Part shown: piece by piece, positions 10,051-19,590 of the stretch
Position numbering within the stretch: the stretch's first letter is position 1
Layout: every line of letters starts with the position of its first letter
NCBI GenBank assembly: GCA_900767825.1
Contig: CAAGAN010000035.1
Coordinates: forward strand, 4,957-68,956
Length of the DNA: 64,000 nt
Source of the DNA: Bacilli bacterium
GTDB lineage: Bacteria > Bacillota_I > Bacilli_A > RFN20 > CAG-826
Reading direction: 5' to 3'
The notes under the pieces: generated by a model
The model's database searches: none
Told to the model about the DNA's origin: nothing
What the model saw: only the letters and a program-made list of their open reading frames with translations
Program-made: the position numbers and the translations under genes

Positions 10051-12322
10051 TTTTCTTCTTCCTTATTAATAAAGTAACTAGAACACCAATACCGACTAGT
10101 TCGATTGCTGAAGTAACAATAAATACTATGGCTAAGTAATTAGCAGAGGTATTTAATCTAATTTCATCATCAATATTTGTATCTGGATTATTTTTGTCAT
10201 AAATGACTTCAGTTTCTTTTTCTACAATTGTTTCAGGGGCGCTAGAAGGGGCATTAACATAGACGCTACTAGTATTTGACATACTAAAGTCATCGATTTT
10301 AATAAAGGTAAACCCAGTGCAACAAAGGGCAAAATATCCATTTAATTCAAGTCCATCGATTTCATAATACAATGTGTAATTAACTTCACCTGCTGTTTTT
10401 AGATATAACTTAAGATTTCCATCACTTGAAACAAATCTAAAGCAAATTGCATCGCTTTCTTTAATCTTTCCTTCATCAAATGGCGAGGTGTATTGGATGT
10501 TTTCCATTAATGAAAGAGGGATTTCATTATGGACTATAATTGTTACATCATCTTTATTGAATGTAGAGATTTCAGAATCAGCAAAGATACCTGGGGTGAA
10601 TTTATCCCCATATTTCCTATCAGGAACAATTTGAGTGATGATGGTCGCATATTTTCCATATGAACCATAAGACCTATTTTCTCTAGATAAATCTAGTCCA
10701 ATCCATCTGCCAATAGTAGTAGCATTCTTGCTTGGATCTTCAGTTGAAGTATCCGCTAGAATCGAGCAAAGCTTGAAATCAAGAACGAAGTCATCATATT
10801 GATGGGCAGAACCAAAGAAAGTCCCATCAGTCCCGCAGTTAAAGACTAACTTCCCATCTTCTACCCCCATCTTTCCACCGCCATCCCCATCCATTAAGAT
10901 GAAGTCTTCTTCTCCTTTGTTGCCAAAGAAAGAAGAAGAGAAATTATGAGTTACACTTTTAGTAACTGGAACATAATAGAAGGTGTTAGTTAATTTGACG
11001 TTATCAAATATAACTTTATTATCGATATCAGTTAAGCTAGCTATTGCAAAATAGCCGACAAAATTAGTAACAATAGGAAAATTTGCTACGTTGCCACTAG
11101 AATCTTTTACTAACTTAGAGTTTTCATAGACAAGGAATTTGCCACTTTTATATATCTTCATGTTGATTTGGCTACCTGAAGTAGATATGGAACTAAATAG
11201 GTTGCTGTTTTTAGATTCATCAAGAGTTTGGACTCCATTTCCATATTGCTTTAATTCACCTTTATCCTTGCTAATTTCATAAACAAGCGAATTAGAATAT
11301 AGATCAGTTGGGTTTTTGCCTAGCCCAAAGACAATCCCTAGTTTCTCATTAGTTGCAACGTTAGAGAAACTTATATCAAACTTCAAATCCGCTATTTCGA
11401 CTTCTTGAATTATCGAAGTATCATTCCCGATTGGTTTCTTTGACAAGATGAAATCATTTTCCTTGCTAGAGAAAGTTAAGGTTGAGGTATCAGAAATACT
11501 AGCTGTATTTAAATAATTTGGACTATTTTTAAAGAAAACAAAATCACCTACAGGATTATCAAAATCAAAATTATTGAAGTCCTCACTTATAGACTGGTCT
11601 TCGCCATAACTAACCATTAGGTTGTCGACATGAATAATTGCATTCTCAGAAGAAGCCATAACTCCAACATAGGCGTTCTTTAAATCCGTATTATTATAGG
11701 AATAGGTGAAACTAGCTTCATTAGAAGCATCAAAATCAATGCTATTCTGGAGCTTGAAATTTATCTTTCCTTCTGCTTTTGAAATAGGAGTAACTCTGCA
11801 AGTAAGCCATGCATCTTTAGCGTCAGTCCCAAGCAAAGTCTTGAAATCAAAATTATGTGAAAGTTTGCCACCAAGAGAAGAAGCAACACTGGAATTAGTA
11901 TAGGAAATACTATTATAGACAAGTTCCTTATTCCAAACTCCACCATTGCTCACATCAATGTTTTTACTAACAAAAGTTGGAGTAATCCATCTATCGCCTT
12001 CGATTTTGAAATCGTATTGAAAGTAGTTAATGTTATTAATTAATTTCTTGCTAAATAACCCTAAGCTTTCTCCGCCATCATTGCTTTTATTAAATGTCAA
12101 ATAAGAAGATCCCTCATTAGACTGGGCAATTCTATTTGAAGATCTATCGCTCCAAGTCTCATTATCTAAAGCACCAGCATTGGCCTTGTTATTAAATGTA
12201 TCGTTAATCAATACTTTGCTTTTTTGGCTCGCATCTACATTTATTGGATTGATGCTAGTTAAAGCTATAGGTAATCCAAATCCTAGACAAAATAACGTAG
12301 GTAAAACAATTCTTTTTTTCAT
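10040..12322 (-). CDS. Membrane-anchored surface protein with lectin-like beta-sandwich modules
   Basis: The start is placed at 12322 (MKKRIVLPTLFC): it follows GAGGT by six bases and lies just past the upstream permease stop. A longer reading would overlap that permease. The protein is about 760 residues: a signal peptide, two or three beta-rich modules resembling concanavalin/LamG folds (repeated alternation of Tyr/Phe strands, aspartates and glycines), and one C-terminal membrane helix (YLAIVFIVTSAIELVGIG) followed by RKKKNEK. It is probably a glycan-binding surface subunit of the uptake system. Specific fold families are inferred from pattern only. Confidence 0.65.
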   Translation of the reverse strand: MKKRIVLPTLFCLGFGLPIALTSINPINVDASQKSKVLINDTFNNKANAGALDNETWSDRSSNRIAQSNEGSSYLTFNKSNDGGESLGLFSKKLINNINYFQYDFKIEGDRWITPTFVSKNIDVSNGGVWNKELVYNSISYTNSSVASSLGGKLSHNFDFKTLLGTDAKDAWLTCRVTPISKAEGKINFKLQNSIDFDASNEASFTYSYNNTDLKNAYVGVMASSENAIIHVDNLMVSYGEDQSISEDFNNFDFDNPVGDFVFFKNSPNYLNTASISDTSTLTFSSKENDFILSKKPIGNDTSIIQEVEIADLKFDISFSNVATNEKLGIVFGLGKNPTDLYSNSLVYEISKDKGELKQYGNGVQTLDESKNSNLFSSISTSGSQINMKIYKSGKFLVYENSKLVKDSSGNVANFPIVTNFVGYFAIASLTDIDNKVIFDNVKLTNTFYYVPVTKSVTHNFSSSFFGNKGEEDFILMDGDGGGKMGVEDGKLVFNCGTDGTFFGSAHQYDDFVLDFKLCSILADTSTEDPSKNATTIGRWIGLDLSRENRSYGSYGKYATIITQIVPDRKYGDKFTPGIFADSEISTFNKDDVTIIVHNEIPLSLMENIQYTSPFDEGKIKESDAICFRFVSSDGNLKLYLKTAGEVNYTLYYEIDGLELNGYFALCCTGFTFIKIDDFSMSNTSSVYVNAPSSAPETIVEKETEVIYDKNNPDTNIDDEIRLNTSANYLAIVFIVTSAIELVGIGVLVTLLIRKKKNEK

Positions 12323-12330
12323 AAATGACC

Positions 12331-13239
12331 TCATTTGTATCCCCATTTTCTTCCAATCCTTTCTAGTAAATGTTTTAGAAGCAACACAAGAGGAATAGAT
12401 ACCAATGTGAAACATATTCCTATTGCAGCTGCATAATTTAGTTTTTGTTGTTCTGTAAAGTTATTGATCAAATAGGCAATTGTCCTAGTTCCAACCGCGC
12501 CATTTGTAATTAACTTGACTTGTATAAATAAGGTAAATACAGTTGTAATGCTTCCTAGGAATGCCACCATCAAAGTCGGCCAAATCAAAGGAATGATGAT
12601 ATCGAATAATTCTCTTCTTCTAGATACCCCTTCTAACTTGGCATTTTCTATGACTTCGGTTGGTATATTGCTCATCGCCCCACCTAAAATCAAAATGTTA
12701 TATCCAGTCCCAACCCAAAGGCAATATAGAGGAATCGTGAATTTCTGTGCCAAAGTCCCATCGTTTAACCATCCATAATCTGGAAAAAGCCTACCCGCTA
12801 AACCACTTTCCGGAGAAAGCATGAATTTATACACAAGAACATAGATTGTTATAGAGATAATAGATGGCAAGAAGAAAACTACCCTGAAGAAATTCTTGCC
12901 AGGTATTTTCTTATACATGAAGTAAGCAAGAACAGTGGAAATAAATACGAGCAATGCATCATTTATCCCCAAAAGGAATGAATAGATAATCGCATCCCTA
13001 AATTCAAAGCCATTATAGTCGTTGCCCCTAAATAGTTCCTGGAAGAAGCTTTTGTAATTCAAAAAAGTAAAATTGCCTGCTCCATCTTGAAAAGAAATGA
13101 TAATAGAAGATAGATTTACATAGACAAAAAAGATAAGAAATTGCAATAAAGGTAGAGCAAGCATCGACCATATGAAAATCAATTTAAGGCGATCCCTTCT
13201 CTTTTTTTCTTTTAATAATGCCAAATCGTTCTTATTCAT
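12331..13239 (-). CDS. CUT1 sugar permease, MalF/UgpA type
   Basis: 302 residues with six predicted membrane helices and the ABC-permease EAA loop near the C-terminus (NAKLEGVSRRRELFDIIIP), which docks on the ATPase. The N-terminus is short and basic (KKRRDRLK). It pairs with the permease immediately upstream (one base between genes) to form the heterodimeric channel of the CUT1 importer. The downstream surface-protein gene begins nine bases after its stop, within the same operon. Confidence 0.92.
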   Translation of the reverse strand: MNKNDLALLKEKKRRDRLKLIFIWSMLALPLLQFLIFFVYVNLSSIIISFQDGAGNFTFLNYKSFFQELFRGNDYNGFEFRDAIIYSFLLGINDALLVFISTVLAYFMYKKIPGKNFFRVVFFLPSIISITIYVLVYKFMLSPESGLAGRLFPDYGWLNDGTLAQKFTIPLYCLWVGTGYNILILGGAMSNIPTEVIENAKLEGVSRRRELFDIIIPLIWPTLMVAFLGSITTVFTLFIQVKLITNGAVGTRTIAYLINNFTEQQKLNYAAAIGICFTLVSIPLVLLLKHLLERIGRKWGYK

Positions 13240-13240
13240 A

Positions 13241-14182
13241 TTATTTTAGACCGCCATCAATTGTGTTAAGCATCAATTTCTTTTGGAAAATCGCATAGAA
13301 AATCAATACTGGCAATACCGCTAATACCATCGCGGCACATATAACAGGGAAAGCATTCGCGCTATCTCCTAATCCCGCAATGCCAACTGCAATAGTTGGA
13401 CGATTTGAATAGAATAAGCTTGGGTACCAATAATCATTCCAGAAACCCAAGAATCTAATAATGGTAAAGGTCAAAACCCCATTTCTAGCTAATGGGACCA
13501 TTATTTGCCTGAATATCCTAAAATCGCTAGCGCCATCCATCATTGCAGATTCTGCAAATGACCATGGTATTGATTTGAAATAACTATGTATATATAAGAA
13601 AGCGCCACCAAAAGCACTTGCATTTAGGATAATCATTCCAAAATAAGTTCCCATCAAGGAAAGATCATTCATCAATTTATAAGTTGCAGGCAAACTTGCT
13701 ACGGCCGGAATAAACGAGGCAGTCAATACGATGGTATATATTATTTTATTACCCTTGAATGTGTATTTGGCCAATACATAGGCTGCCATACATGTAAATG
13801 CCATTGATACGACAGTCTCCCCAAAAGATAGGAATATGGAATTAAGAAACATCTGTAATATGTTCGTCTCTTGGCTTCCAACACTGATTTTATTAAAGGC
13901 ATCAATGAAGTTTTGAATTGTTGGATTAGAAGTGAACCAGAAATAATTTGGATAGATCCTTGTATCAGTAATAGGGTCATAACCTCCGATAAATTCATTA
14001 GGAGATTTAAAGGAATTTATCATTAAATAGACGAATGGATAAATTAAAGAAATCGCATATGCCAAAAACAAAATAAAGATGACCCATGTGATGATTTTCT
14101 GTTTCAAAGCGGAAGAAGAAAAAGCACGATGACGAAAATAACGACCTCTTTTTCTGATTTGCTTTCTGGTTAAGGAATCCAT
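13241..14182 (-). CDS. CUT1 sugar permease, MalG/UgpE type
   Basis: 313 residues, six membrane helices, and an EAA loop reading SAMMDGASDFRIFRQIMVP. It has a longer basic N-terminus (RKQIRKRGRYFRHR), as often seen in the MalG-like partner. It is the first gene of the glycan operon and lies back to back with the AraC-type regulator. I see no clear Shine-Dalgarno before its ATG (the upstream bases are AATATTACC), so initiation may be weak or leaderless. Confidence 0.92.
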   Translation of the reverse strand: MDSLTRKQIRKRGRYFRHRAFSSSALKQKIITWVIFILFLAYAISLIYPFVYLMINSFKSPNEFIGGYDPITDTRIYPNYFWFTSNPTIQNFIDAFNKISVGSQETNILQMFLNSIFLSFGETVVSMAFTCMAAYVLAKYTFKGNKIIYTIVLTASFIPAVASLPATYKLMNDLSLMGTYFGMIILNASAFGGAFLYIHSYFKSIPWSFAESAMMDGASDFRIFRQIMVPLARNGVLTFTIIRFLGFWNDYWYPSLFYSNRPTIAVGIAGLGDSANAFPVICAAMVLAVLPVLIFYAIFQKKLMLNTIDGGLK

Positions 14183-14184
14183 GG

Positions 14185-14260
14185 TAATATTGTTTCAAAA
14201 TATTAAGCAAATAGAAAGATACTATTTTAACGTTTAATAGCATTTTTTAGCCGCTAAAAA
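14185..14260. promoter_or_regulatory. Two inverted repeats in the divergent operon/regulator promoter
   Basis: TTTTTAGCCGCTAAAAA at 14244-14260 is a near-perfect palindrome (8-base arms, single central C), lying just upstream of the regulator's likely -35. A second palindrome, TAATATT-GTTTCAA-AATATTA, at 14185-14205 abuts the first permease gene. Either could bind the AraC/PocR regulator or a LacI-type repressor. Function is inferred from symmetry and position. Confidence 0.5.
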
Positions 14261-14263
14261 TGT

Positions 14264-14291
14264 TTGTTTTATATTTCTAATAAGATATACT
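14264..14291 (+). promoter_or_regulatory. Probable promoter of the AraC-type regulator (leaderless)
   Basis: TTGTTT (14264-14269) and TATACT (14286-14291) are spaced 16 bases. The -10 box ends only six bases before the ATG at 14298 and no Shine-Dalgarno is visible, so transcription probably begins at or next to the start codon. Confidence 0.5.
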
Positions 14292-14297
14292 TTAGAC

Positions 14298-15134
14298 ATG
14301 ATTGAATATAATTTCAAAGTACTTTCCAAATTACTCTCTTCTTTATCGTTACTTATCAAGGCAAACGTATCAATATTCGATGAGAACGGCACTTCTAGCG
14401 ATGCTAGGAACCTAAATATCTTTCCTTTTTGTATGTTTATAAAAGATGATGTAAGGAAAAAATGTGCTATAAGCGACAAGCTTGCCATCGAAAAAATAGC
14501 GAAACAAGATGAACCATTCTATTATTATTGCCATTTTGGATTAGTTGAAATCATCCTAAAATTCTCAGTAGATGCCAAAAGCTCCTTCTATATTTTGATT
14601 GGACCATTTAAAGATCCAAAGAAATACAAAGAAAATATCGAGCACATAAAAGAATATTGCCATCTATTTAAAAAGGATGAAAAGAGTTTGATAAAGAAAT
14701 ATAAAGCCATACCTTCCTTTAGCATCAATAAGTACCAATCGATTATAGACATGATTACTATCATTCTTAATTATGCTAAAACCACAAAACTAATCGCCTC
14801 AAAAGATAACTTTCTAGAAAAAGAGCTAGACCCCTATATCAATAAGCACCTAAACGAAAGCATTCGAGTCGAGAATATTTGTAAAGAATTATTCCTTTCC
14901 CATAAGCAGTTGGAAAGGGTAGTAAAACTATATTCGGGCACCACTCCAAAAAAATATATTCTCAAATATAAAGTTGATAGAGCCTATAACGATATTAGGT
15001 ATAGCGAAAACACCTTAGTTGAAATAGCAGAACGCTATGGGTTTATTGACTATAACTATTTCGTGCGCGTATTTAAAAAGATTAAAGGCGTTCTTCCTAG
15101 CGAGGTTAGAAAAGAAGCCAAAGAAGATAATTAA
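14298..15134 (+). CDS. AraC-family regulator with PocR-like sensor domain
   Basis: 278 residues. The N-terminal part (about 8-125) matches the PocR-type sensory pattern: an FPFCMFI segment, later cysteines, and YYYCHFGLVEIILKF. The C-terminal 100 residues hold two AraC helix-turn-helix motifs (ICKELFLSHKQLERVVK and VEIAERYGFIDYNYFVRVFKK). It is divergent from the sugar-uptake operon, so it is the likely activator responding to a glycan or breakdown product. Ligand unknown. Confidence 0.88.
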   Translation: MIEYNFKVLSKLLSSLSLLIKANVSIFDENGTSSDARNLNIFPFCMFIKDDVRKKCAISDKLAIEKIAKQDEPFYYYCHFGLVEIILKFSVDAKSSFYILIGPFKDPKKYKENIEHIKEYCHLFKKDEKSLIKKYKAIPSFSINKYQSIIDMITIILNYAKTTKLIASKDNFLEKELDPYINKHLNESIRVENICKELFLSHKQLERVVKLYSGTTPKKYILKYKVDRAYNDIRYSENTLVEIAERYGFIDYNYFVRVFKKIKGVLPSEVRKEAKEDN

Positions 15135-15146
15135 ATTTGTCTTCCT

Positions 15147-16163
15147 TTAGAAAGAATTAGGAATCCCGTTAGATAAATTCTCTAATCTTCTTAAATATTC
15201 TTTTTCATCAAAAGAAATCTTTTTCTTTCTTATTTCAAAGCAGTACTTGGAGAATTGCACTGCCATAAGCTCTTTCGCAATAAACTCATCTTTTTTCTTA
15301 GAAATGGCTTCAAATACGGATTTTACATCTTTATTTTCTTTGATTTGTTCTTCTATTTCATCAATCCATATATTCAATAAATAGAAAGCAATGTCTCTTG
15401 ATTCATCATAATCTAACAAGTCTATATTATTTACCTCTGCATATTCTTTATCTGCCTTTTTCAACTCACGGTAATTAAGGTCGAACACTTTGTCGAAAGC
15501 TTTATTTTCTCCTTTAATATTTAAAGGCAAATCAAAATCACTAAATTTGTTTATAAAGAAGTTCCAGGGTTTATAAATTCCTTTCACATCATCATTTTCA
15601 TTCAAATCAGGGTCTATCTCGTTATTAAATAGCTTATAGAGAGTATCGATGTTATCTTCCCATATCCCCTGTCCTCTTCCTTCTAGGATTATATATTCTT
15701 TATTTGAATTGAATTCTATCAATTCTTTTTCTTTCCTGCAGATAAAATTATATTCTTCACCTGTATCGTATTCGAAAGCAAATTCATTAGGTAGCTCCTT
15801 AAATTTGTGATTTCCTAAATACTTATAACCATTCAATGGCTCTTCCATAAACGGGGACATGACATAGCAAATAGAATCTTTTCTAACTGTAATCAGAAAG
15901 CAATGTTCGAAAAATGCCCCTAAAATAGTTCCAATCGCAATACCTAATTTAAATAAATTGGGATTTCCTTTTACTAATATCACTCGATAAAAGCGGTCTT
16001 TTGGCCCATTTTTAAAATCTATTCTAAGTTTTGTATAAAGCATATAAAGTTCCTTGTTACTAAACAATTTTAACATATAGAATGTTTCAATTGTATCCTT
16101 AACCCTTTTAATTGCATTCGAAGGTTCTATTCCGAAAGTTAAGCAGAATGGATTGTCTTTCAT
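15147..16163 (-). CDS. Protein of unknown function
   Basis: 338 residues, no signal or membrane helix. It begins NPFCLTFGIEPS, faintly like the start of some ATP-binding proteins (NPF-x-FG), but I find no Walker A or B, so it is not called an ATPase. The C-terminus is charged and helical. It converges on the regulator gene (12 bases between stops) and has an unusual pair of direct repeats upstream. I do not recognise the family. Confidence 0.7.
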   Translation of the reverse strand: MKDNPFCLTFGIEPSNAIKRVKDTIETFYMLKLFSNKELYMLYTKLRIDFKNGPKDRFYRVILVKGNPNLFKLGIAIGTILGAFFEHCFLITVRKDSICYVMSPFMEEPLNGYKYLGNHKFKELPNEFAFEYDTGEEYNFICRKEKELIEFNSNKEYIILEGRGQGIWEDNIDTLYKLFNNEIDPDLNENDDVKGIYKPWNFFINKFSDFDLPLNIKGENKAFDKVFDLNYRELKKADKEYAEVNNIDLLDYDESRDIAFYLLNIWIDEIEEQIKENKDVKSVFEAISKKKDEFIAKELMAVQFSKYCFEIRKKKISFDEKEYLRRLENLSNGIPNSF

Positions 16164-16194
16164 TTAAATCAGTCCTTTAAGTTTAATGTATGAC

Positions 16195-16245
16195 TTTTTA
16201 GAACTCTTTAGAACTTATAATAATTTTTAGAACTCTTTAGAACTT
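16195..16245. repeat. Two 22-bp direct repeats with internal half-repeats
   Basis: The same 22-base unit occurs at 16195-16216 and 16224-16245 (29-base period), each containing TTTAGAACT twice. It lies just upstream of the 338-residue gene (minus strand). A related CTTTAGAACTTAT recurs at about 26086. It could be a binding site array for a regulator; no promoter is clear. Confidence 0.6.
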
Positions 16246-16251
16246 CAAATC

Positions 16252-16275
16252 AAAATACCGATTCTATCGGCATTT
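16252..16275 (-). terminator. Terminator of the AEC transporter gene
   Basis: AAAATACCGAT and ATCGGCATTTT form an 11-base stem with one mismatch around TCT. On the minus strand it is followed by a T-rich run, and it lies about 40 bases past the transporter stop. The symmetry means it could work in both directions. Confidence 0.6.
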
Positions 16276-16317
16276 TAAAAATCTAAAAGCAGGGATTTTT
16301 TAATATTTCTAGTTTTA

Positions 16318-17382
16318 TTAGGCAAATAAAGGCCAAGTAATGGCAAACTTAATCAATATAAAAAATAATGGAATTGAAATGATACTAAGCAAGGTTGAAA
16401 GAAAAACGCTATCGCTAGCAACATAGCTTTCCTTATCGTAATCATTGCAGAACGCTATTACTACTGCACTAGTTGGGGCATCCATCCCTATAACAATGGC
16501 AGCTAGACTATATTCATTAAATCTAATTAACCCAGTTAGTTGAATTAAGACACATATCCCAAAAGTAATAGCAGGAATAGCAAACATCTTTAACGACGCA
16601 ATAAGCCAAGAAGTCTTGTTCTTTAAGGCTGAAGCAATATTAGATTCCCCTAAAGTAACTCCGATTAGAAGCATACATAATGGGGTAGCTAAGCTATCTC
16701 CCATGGAAATAATCTTAAATAAGGCCGGGCAAGTCTTATCAATGCGAAGGAAACCATAGCTAGTCCCACTAACATCAACTTGCCAAATTACATTTTGGAT
16801 AAGCCATATCAATACACCTAGGCCCATTGCAATCATGATTGGATTGACAAATATTGATTTCAATGTCGATTTGGCATTCTCTTTTGTTAACTTGGTCCCG
16901 GAAATTGTTATAAAGCAATAGATATAGACAACAACTCTAAAAGATAAAGTCATTAATGAAGACGGGATAAGGACACTAGAAAGATGTTCCCCGCTATAAA
17001 TGGCCTTTAATATAGGAATAGAAAAGAAAGTTAGCTGTCCGACTGCGGCTAAAATTGCATACACGGGTCGCCTGGAATTATCACTTTTGATAAAAACAAG
17101 GTTCCCAAGAAGAATAAATATTACATATAAAAGCAAAGACAATAAAAGCAATAACCCATGGGTAGATAATTCATTTGGATTGAAATCAGACATGAAAGCT
17201 GCAAAAGCCATGCATGGTATCGCTATTTTCATTACCAAGGCATTTATTACTTCTTTTCCTTTTTCTCCGATGATGTTCTTTCTTCTAAAAAAGAATCCAA
17301 GGAACAAGAATACAATTGTAGATAAAATTGCCCCAATGAAGTTTTGATCGCTAAATATTTGAACAATGATTTCCATAAGCAA
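16318..17382 (-). CDS. AEC-family transporter (auxin efflux carrier-like permease)
   Basis: 354 residues with about ten membrane helices in two five-helix halves. The N-terminal half has VMKIAIPCMAFAAF and the C-terminal half SLATPLCMLLIGVTLGES, both characteristic of AEC permeases that export or exchange organic acids and related metabolites. It is divergent from hpt and shares with it an intergenic region holding two LacI-type operator-like sequences. Substrate cannot be predicted; linkage to purine salvage may be only positional. Confidence 0.85.
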   Translation of the reverse strand: MLMEIIVQIFSDQNFIGAILSTIVFLFLGFFFRRKNIIGEKGKEVINALVMKIAIPCMAFAAFMSDFNPNELSTHGLLLLLSLLLYVIFILLGNLVFIKSDNSRRPVYAILAAVGQLTFFSIPILKAIYSGEHLSSVLIPSSLMTLSFRVVVYIYCFITISGTKLTKENAKSTLKSIFVNPIMIAMGLGVLIWLIQNVIWQVDVSGTSYGFLRIDKTCPALFKIISMGDSLATPLCMLLIGVTLGESNIASALKNKTSWLIASLKMFAIPAITFGICVLIQLTGLIRFNEYSLAAIVIGMDAPTSAVVIAFCNDYDKESYVASDSVFLSTLLSIISIPLFFILIKFAITWPLFA

Positions 17383-17416
17383 GCAAATCTTACTACGTTA
17401 GATAACCATAATATAG

Positions 17417-17463
17417 AGAATGCGCTTTCATAACTGTTTTTTATAACTTTCGTAGCGCTTTCT
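17417..17463. promoter_or_regulatory. Two cre/PurR-like operator candidates
   Basis: AGAATGCGCTTTCA (17417-17430) and TCGTAGCGCTTTCT (17450-17463) resemble the LacI-family palindrome TGAAAGCGCTTTCA. Their starts are 33 bases apart, about three helical turns. Similar sites occur before the second hpt and before the purine permease. Confidence 0.5.
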
Positions 17464-17490
17464 TTACTTTTTTAACTATTTCTAGTGTTC

Positions 17491-17519
17491 TTGATATCAA
17501 ATTAGTAATAGAGTTATCT
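17491..17519 (+). promoter_or_regulatory. Probable hpt promoter
   Basis: TTGATA (17491-17496) and TTATCT (17514-17519) with 17-base spacing. AAGGAG precedes the ATG at 17546. Confidence 0.5.
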
Positions 17520-17545
17520 AATATCACAAAAAGGAGTTCCAAATA

Positions 17546-18115
17546 ATGGAAGAACTTGTTTTATCCCATAGCCAAATCGAAGACATCACCAAAAGACTAG
17601 GAAAGCAAATATCAGATGATCTAGCCAATGAAGAAAAGACACCTCTATTCATTGTAGTAATGAAAGGTGCGCTAAATTTCTATGCCTCTTTGCTTAATAA
17701 CCTAAGCATCGAGATAATAACCGATTATGTACAGGTTTCTTCTTATGATGGAACTAAGCAAACCGGAAAAGTAATCTTCAAGCACATGCTAGAAAGCGAT
17801 CCTAGTAATCGCAGTGTCGTCATTGTCGAAGATGTTGTCGATACAGGATTAACTATCCGTATATTAAAGGATTACATAAATACTTCCTTTACCCCAAAAA
17901 GAGTATTGGTATGTTCCTTATTCGATAAAATCAATTGCCGTGAAGTCGATGAAAAAGTCGATTATGTCGGAAAGACTCTAGAAAAAAATAAGTTCCTCAT
18001 CGGGTTCGGTCTAGATTATGACGAACTGCAGAGGAACATACCTTATGTCTATACTCCTACTAAAGAGGATTTAAATAAGCTTAATGAAAAATTAGCAAAG
18101 GACAAGCAAGACTAA
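17546..18115 (+). CDS. hpt: Hypoxanthine(-guanine) phosphoribosyltransferase
   Basis: 189 residues, the usual length. The PRPP-binding motif VVIVEDVVDTGLT lies near residues 92-104, and the N-terminal VMKGALNF and C-terminal VGKTLEKNKFLIGFGLDYD segments are typical of HPRT. It converts hypoxanthine or guanine plus PRPP to IMP or GMP in the cytosol. A paralogue sits at 23472. The stop codon directly abuts the stop of upp on the other strand, leaving no room for a terminator between them. AAGGAG precedes the start. Confidence 0.95.
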   Translation: MEELVLSHSQIEDITKRLGKQISDDLANEEKTPLFIVVMKGALNFYASLLNNLSIEIITDYVQVSSYDGTKQTGKVIFKHMLESDPSNRSVVIVEDVVDTGLTIRILKDYINTSFTPKRVLVCSLFDKINCREVDEKVDYVGKTLEKNKFLIGFGLDYDELQRNIPYVYTPTKEDLNKLNEKLAKDKQD

Positions 18116-18760
18116 TTACATAGTCCCAAAAATCCTATCGCCTGCATCCCCAAGACCTGGGCAAATGTAGGCGTTTTCATTTAATTGACGGTCAAGTGCC
18201 CCGATATATAAATCTACATCTGGGTAGACCTTGCAGAAGGCATCTACTCCTTCTGGAGCGGCAATGATGCAGATGAAATGGATATTCTTGACTCCCCTAG
18301 CCTTGAGAAGTTTGACTGCATCGACTGCGCTTCCTCCGGTTGCTAGCATTGGGTCAAGGATATAGACATCCCTATTTTCGACATCATGAGGCATCTTGCA
18401 GAAATATTCGTGTGGTTCATGGGTCTTTTCATCTCTATACATCCCAATATGGCCGATTTTAGCGCTTGGAACTAATTCTAGCATTCCTTCCACCATGCCT
18501 AAGCCTGCTCTTAGAATTGGGACAAAGCATAATTTCTTGCCAGAAATAACAGGTTGCATGCTTTTTTCGATTGGGGTTTCGATTTCGACTAATTTAGTTG
18601 GAACTTTGCGTAAAGCTTCATATCCTTCCATCAAAGCAATTTCTTTGACGAGGGTACGAAAATCTTTCGTTCCGGTTTCCTTTTTACGCAAAAGAGTGAT
18701 CTTATGGCTTAGCAAAGGATGATTGAGGACGGTTACGTTTTTATATTTGGATATATCCAT
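18116..18760 (-). CDS. upp: Uracil phosphoribosyltransferase
   Basis: 214 residues. The PRPP loop is seen in [17 protein letters not shown] and the C-terminal uracil-binding signature in [14 protein letters not shown]. It makes UMP from uracil and PRPP, fitting the uracil-type permease encoded at 26168. It is single, divergent from apt, and converges tail to tail with hpt with no spacer. Confidence 0.97.
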   Translation of the reverse strand: MDISKYKNVTVLNHPLLSHKITLLRKKETGTKDFRTLVKEIALMEGYEALRKVPTKLVEIETPIEKSMQPVISGKKLCFVPILRAGLGMVEGMLELVPSAKIGHIGMYRDEKTHEPHEYFCKMPHDVENRDVYILDPMLATGGSAVDAVKLLKARGVKNIHFICIIAAPEGVDAFCKVYPDVDLYIGALDRQLNENAYICPGLGDAGDRIFGTM

Positions 18761-18919
18761 CGATATTAACCTTCTTTCAATTAAAGGATTTTATCATGAA
18801 AGTTATATTAACTTCACTATAAAAAACAAGAAATTGCTATCTAATTTTGCTTTATTTAAATATAGATAGTAACTAGTCTAAAAAACTGCCATTTTTTAAT
18901 TAAAAACATTAAGTATAGT

Positions 18920-18949
18920 TTGCATAAGTCTAGTTAACATACTTATAAT
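18920..18949 (+). promoter_or_regulatory. apt promoter
   Basis: TTGCAT (18920-18925), 18 bases, TATAAT (18944-18949), then GAGGT eight bases before the ATG at 18969. Confidence 0.65.
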
Positions 18950-18968
18950 TCTTTCGAGGTAAGAACAA

Positions 18969-19490
18969 ATGAATTTAAATGATTATATCGGCGTTACTCC
19001 TGATTTCCCAAAAAAGGGTATTTCCTTTAAGGATATCTCTCCATTACTAAAAGATCCTAAGGCTTTTAGCTATTGCATCGATGAACTAGAAAAGCTAGCA
19101 AATGAATATAAGCCAACTATCATCGTCGGGGCTGAATCACGCGGATTTATATTCGGCTCTGCCCTTGCTTTGAAAATGGGTATTGGCTTTGTAATGGCTA
19201 GAAAAGAAGGTAAACTCCCAGGAAAAACATATAAAGTCTCTTATGAACTTGAATATGGAAATGCAACGATGGAAGTTCCTGCCAATTCATTTAAAAGCGA
19301 TGACCGTGTCTTACTAGTAGACGACTTGCTTGCAACTGGAGGCACTTTTGCTGCTTTAGCTAAATTAGTAAAAGAAGCTGGAGGCAATCCAGTCGGTGCG
19401 ATTACAGTTATTAGATTATATGAACTAGAAGGAGAAAAGAATGCAATGGTTCCTTGTTCATATTTATTAAATCTAAGCGATTCTCATTAA
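18969..19490 (+). CDS. apt: Adenine phosphoribosyltransferase
   Basis: 173 residues. It begins FPKKGISFKDISPLL, typical of APRT, with the GAESRGFIFG purine-site segment and the PRPP motif VLLVDDLLATGGT. It converts adenine and PRPP to AMP. It is a single-gene unit with its own promoter and terminator and is divergent from upp. Confidence 0.97.
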   Translation: MNLNDYIGVTPDFPKKGISFKDISPLLKDPKAFSYCIDELEKLANEYKPTIIVGAESRGFIFGSALALKMGIGFVMARKEGKLPGKTYKVSYELEYGNATMEVPANSFKSDDRVLLVDDLLATGGTFAALAKLVKEAGGNPVGAITVIRLYELEGEKNAMVPCSYLLNLSDSH

Positions 19491-19513
19491 TTTAGTTGAC
19501 CGATGTATTAATT

Positions 19514-19548
19514 AGAAGGGAAATCAGTGTGGTTATCCCTTCTTTTTT
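19514..19548 (+). terminator. apt terminator
   Basis: AGAAGGG and CCCTTCT enclose a 16-base loop and are followed by TTTTTTAT. Confidence 0.8.
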
Positions 19549-19558
19549 ATTGTTCACA

Positions 19559-19590
19559 TTGGCATGCTTCTTTCTAATAGGTATGCCAAA
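19559..19590. repeat. Palindromic repeat upstream of the AbrB-like gene
   Basis: TTGGCAT at the left and ATGCCAA at the right enclose an AT-rich centre with TTTCTAATA. A nearly identical 32-base copy lies at 20034-20065 beyond the gene. Possibly an operator of the AbrB-like protein. Confidence 0.6.

Noticed and set aside
15147..16163. AAA ATPase assignment from the NPF-x-FG start
   Set aside because: No Walker A, Walker B or arginine finger could be found in the 338 residues.
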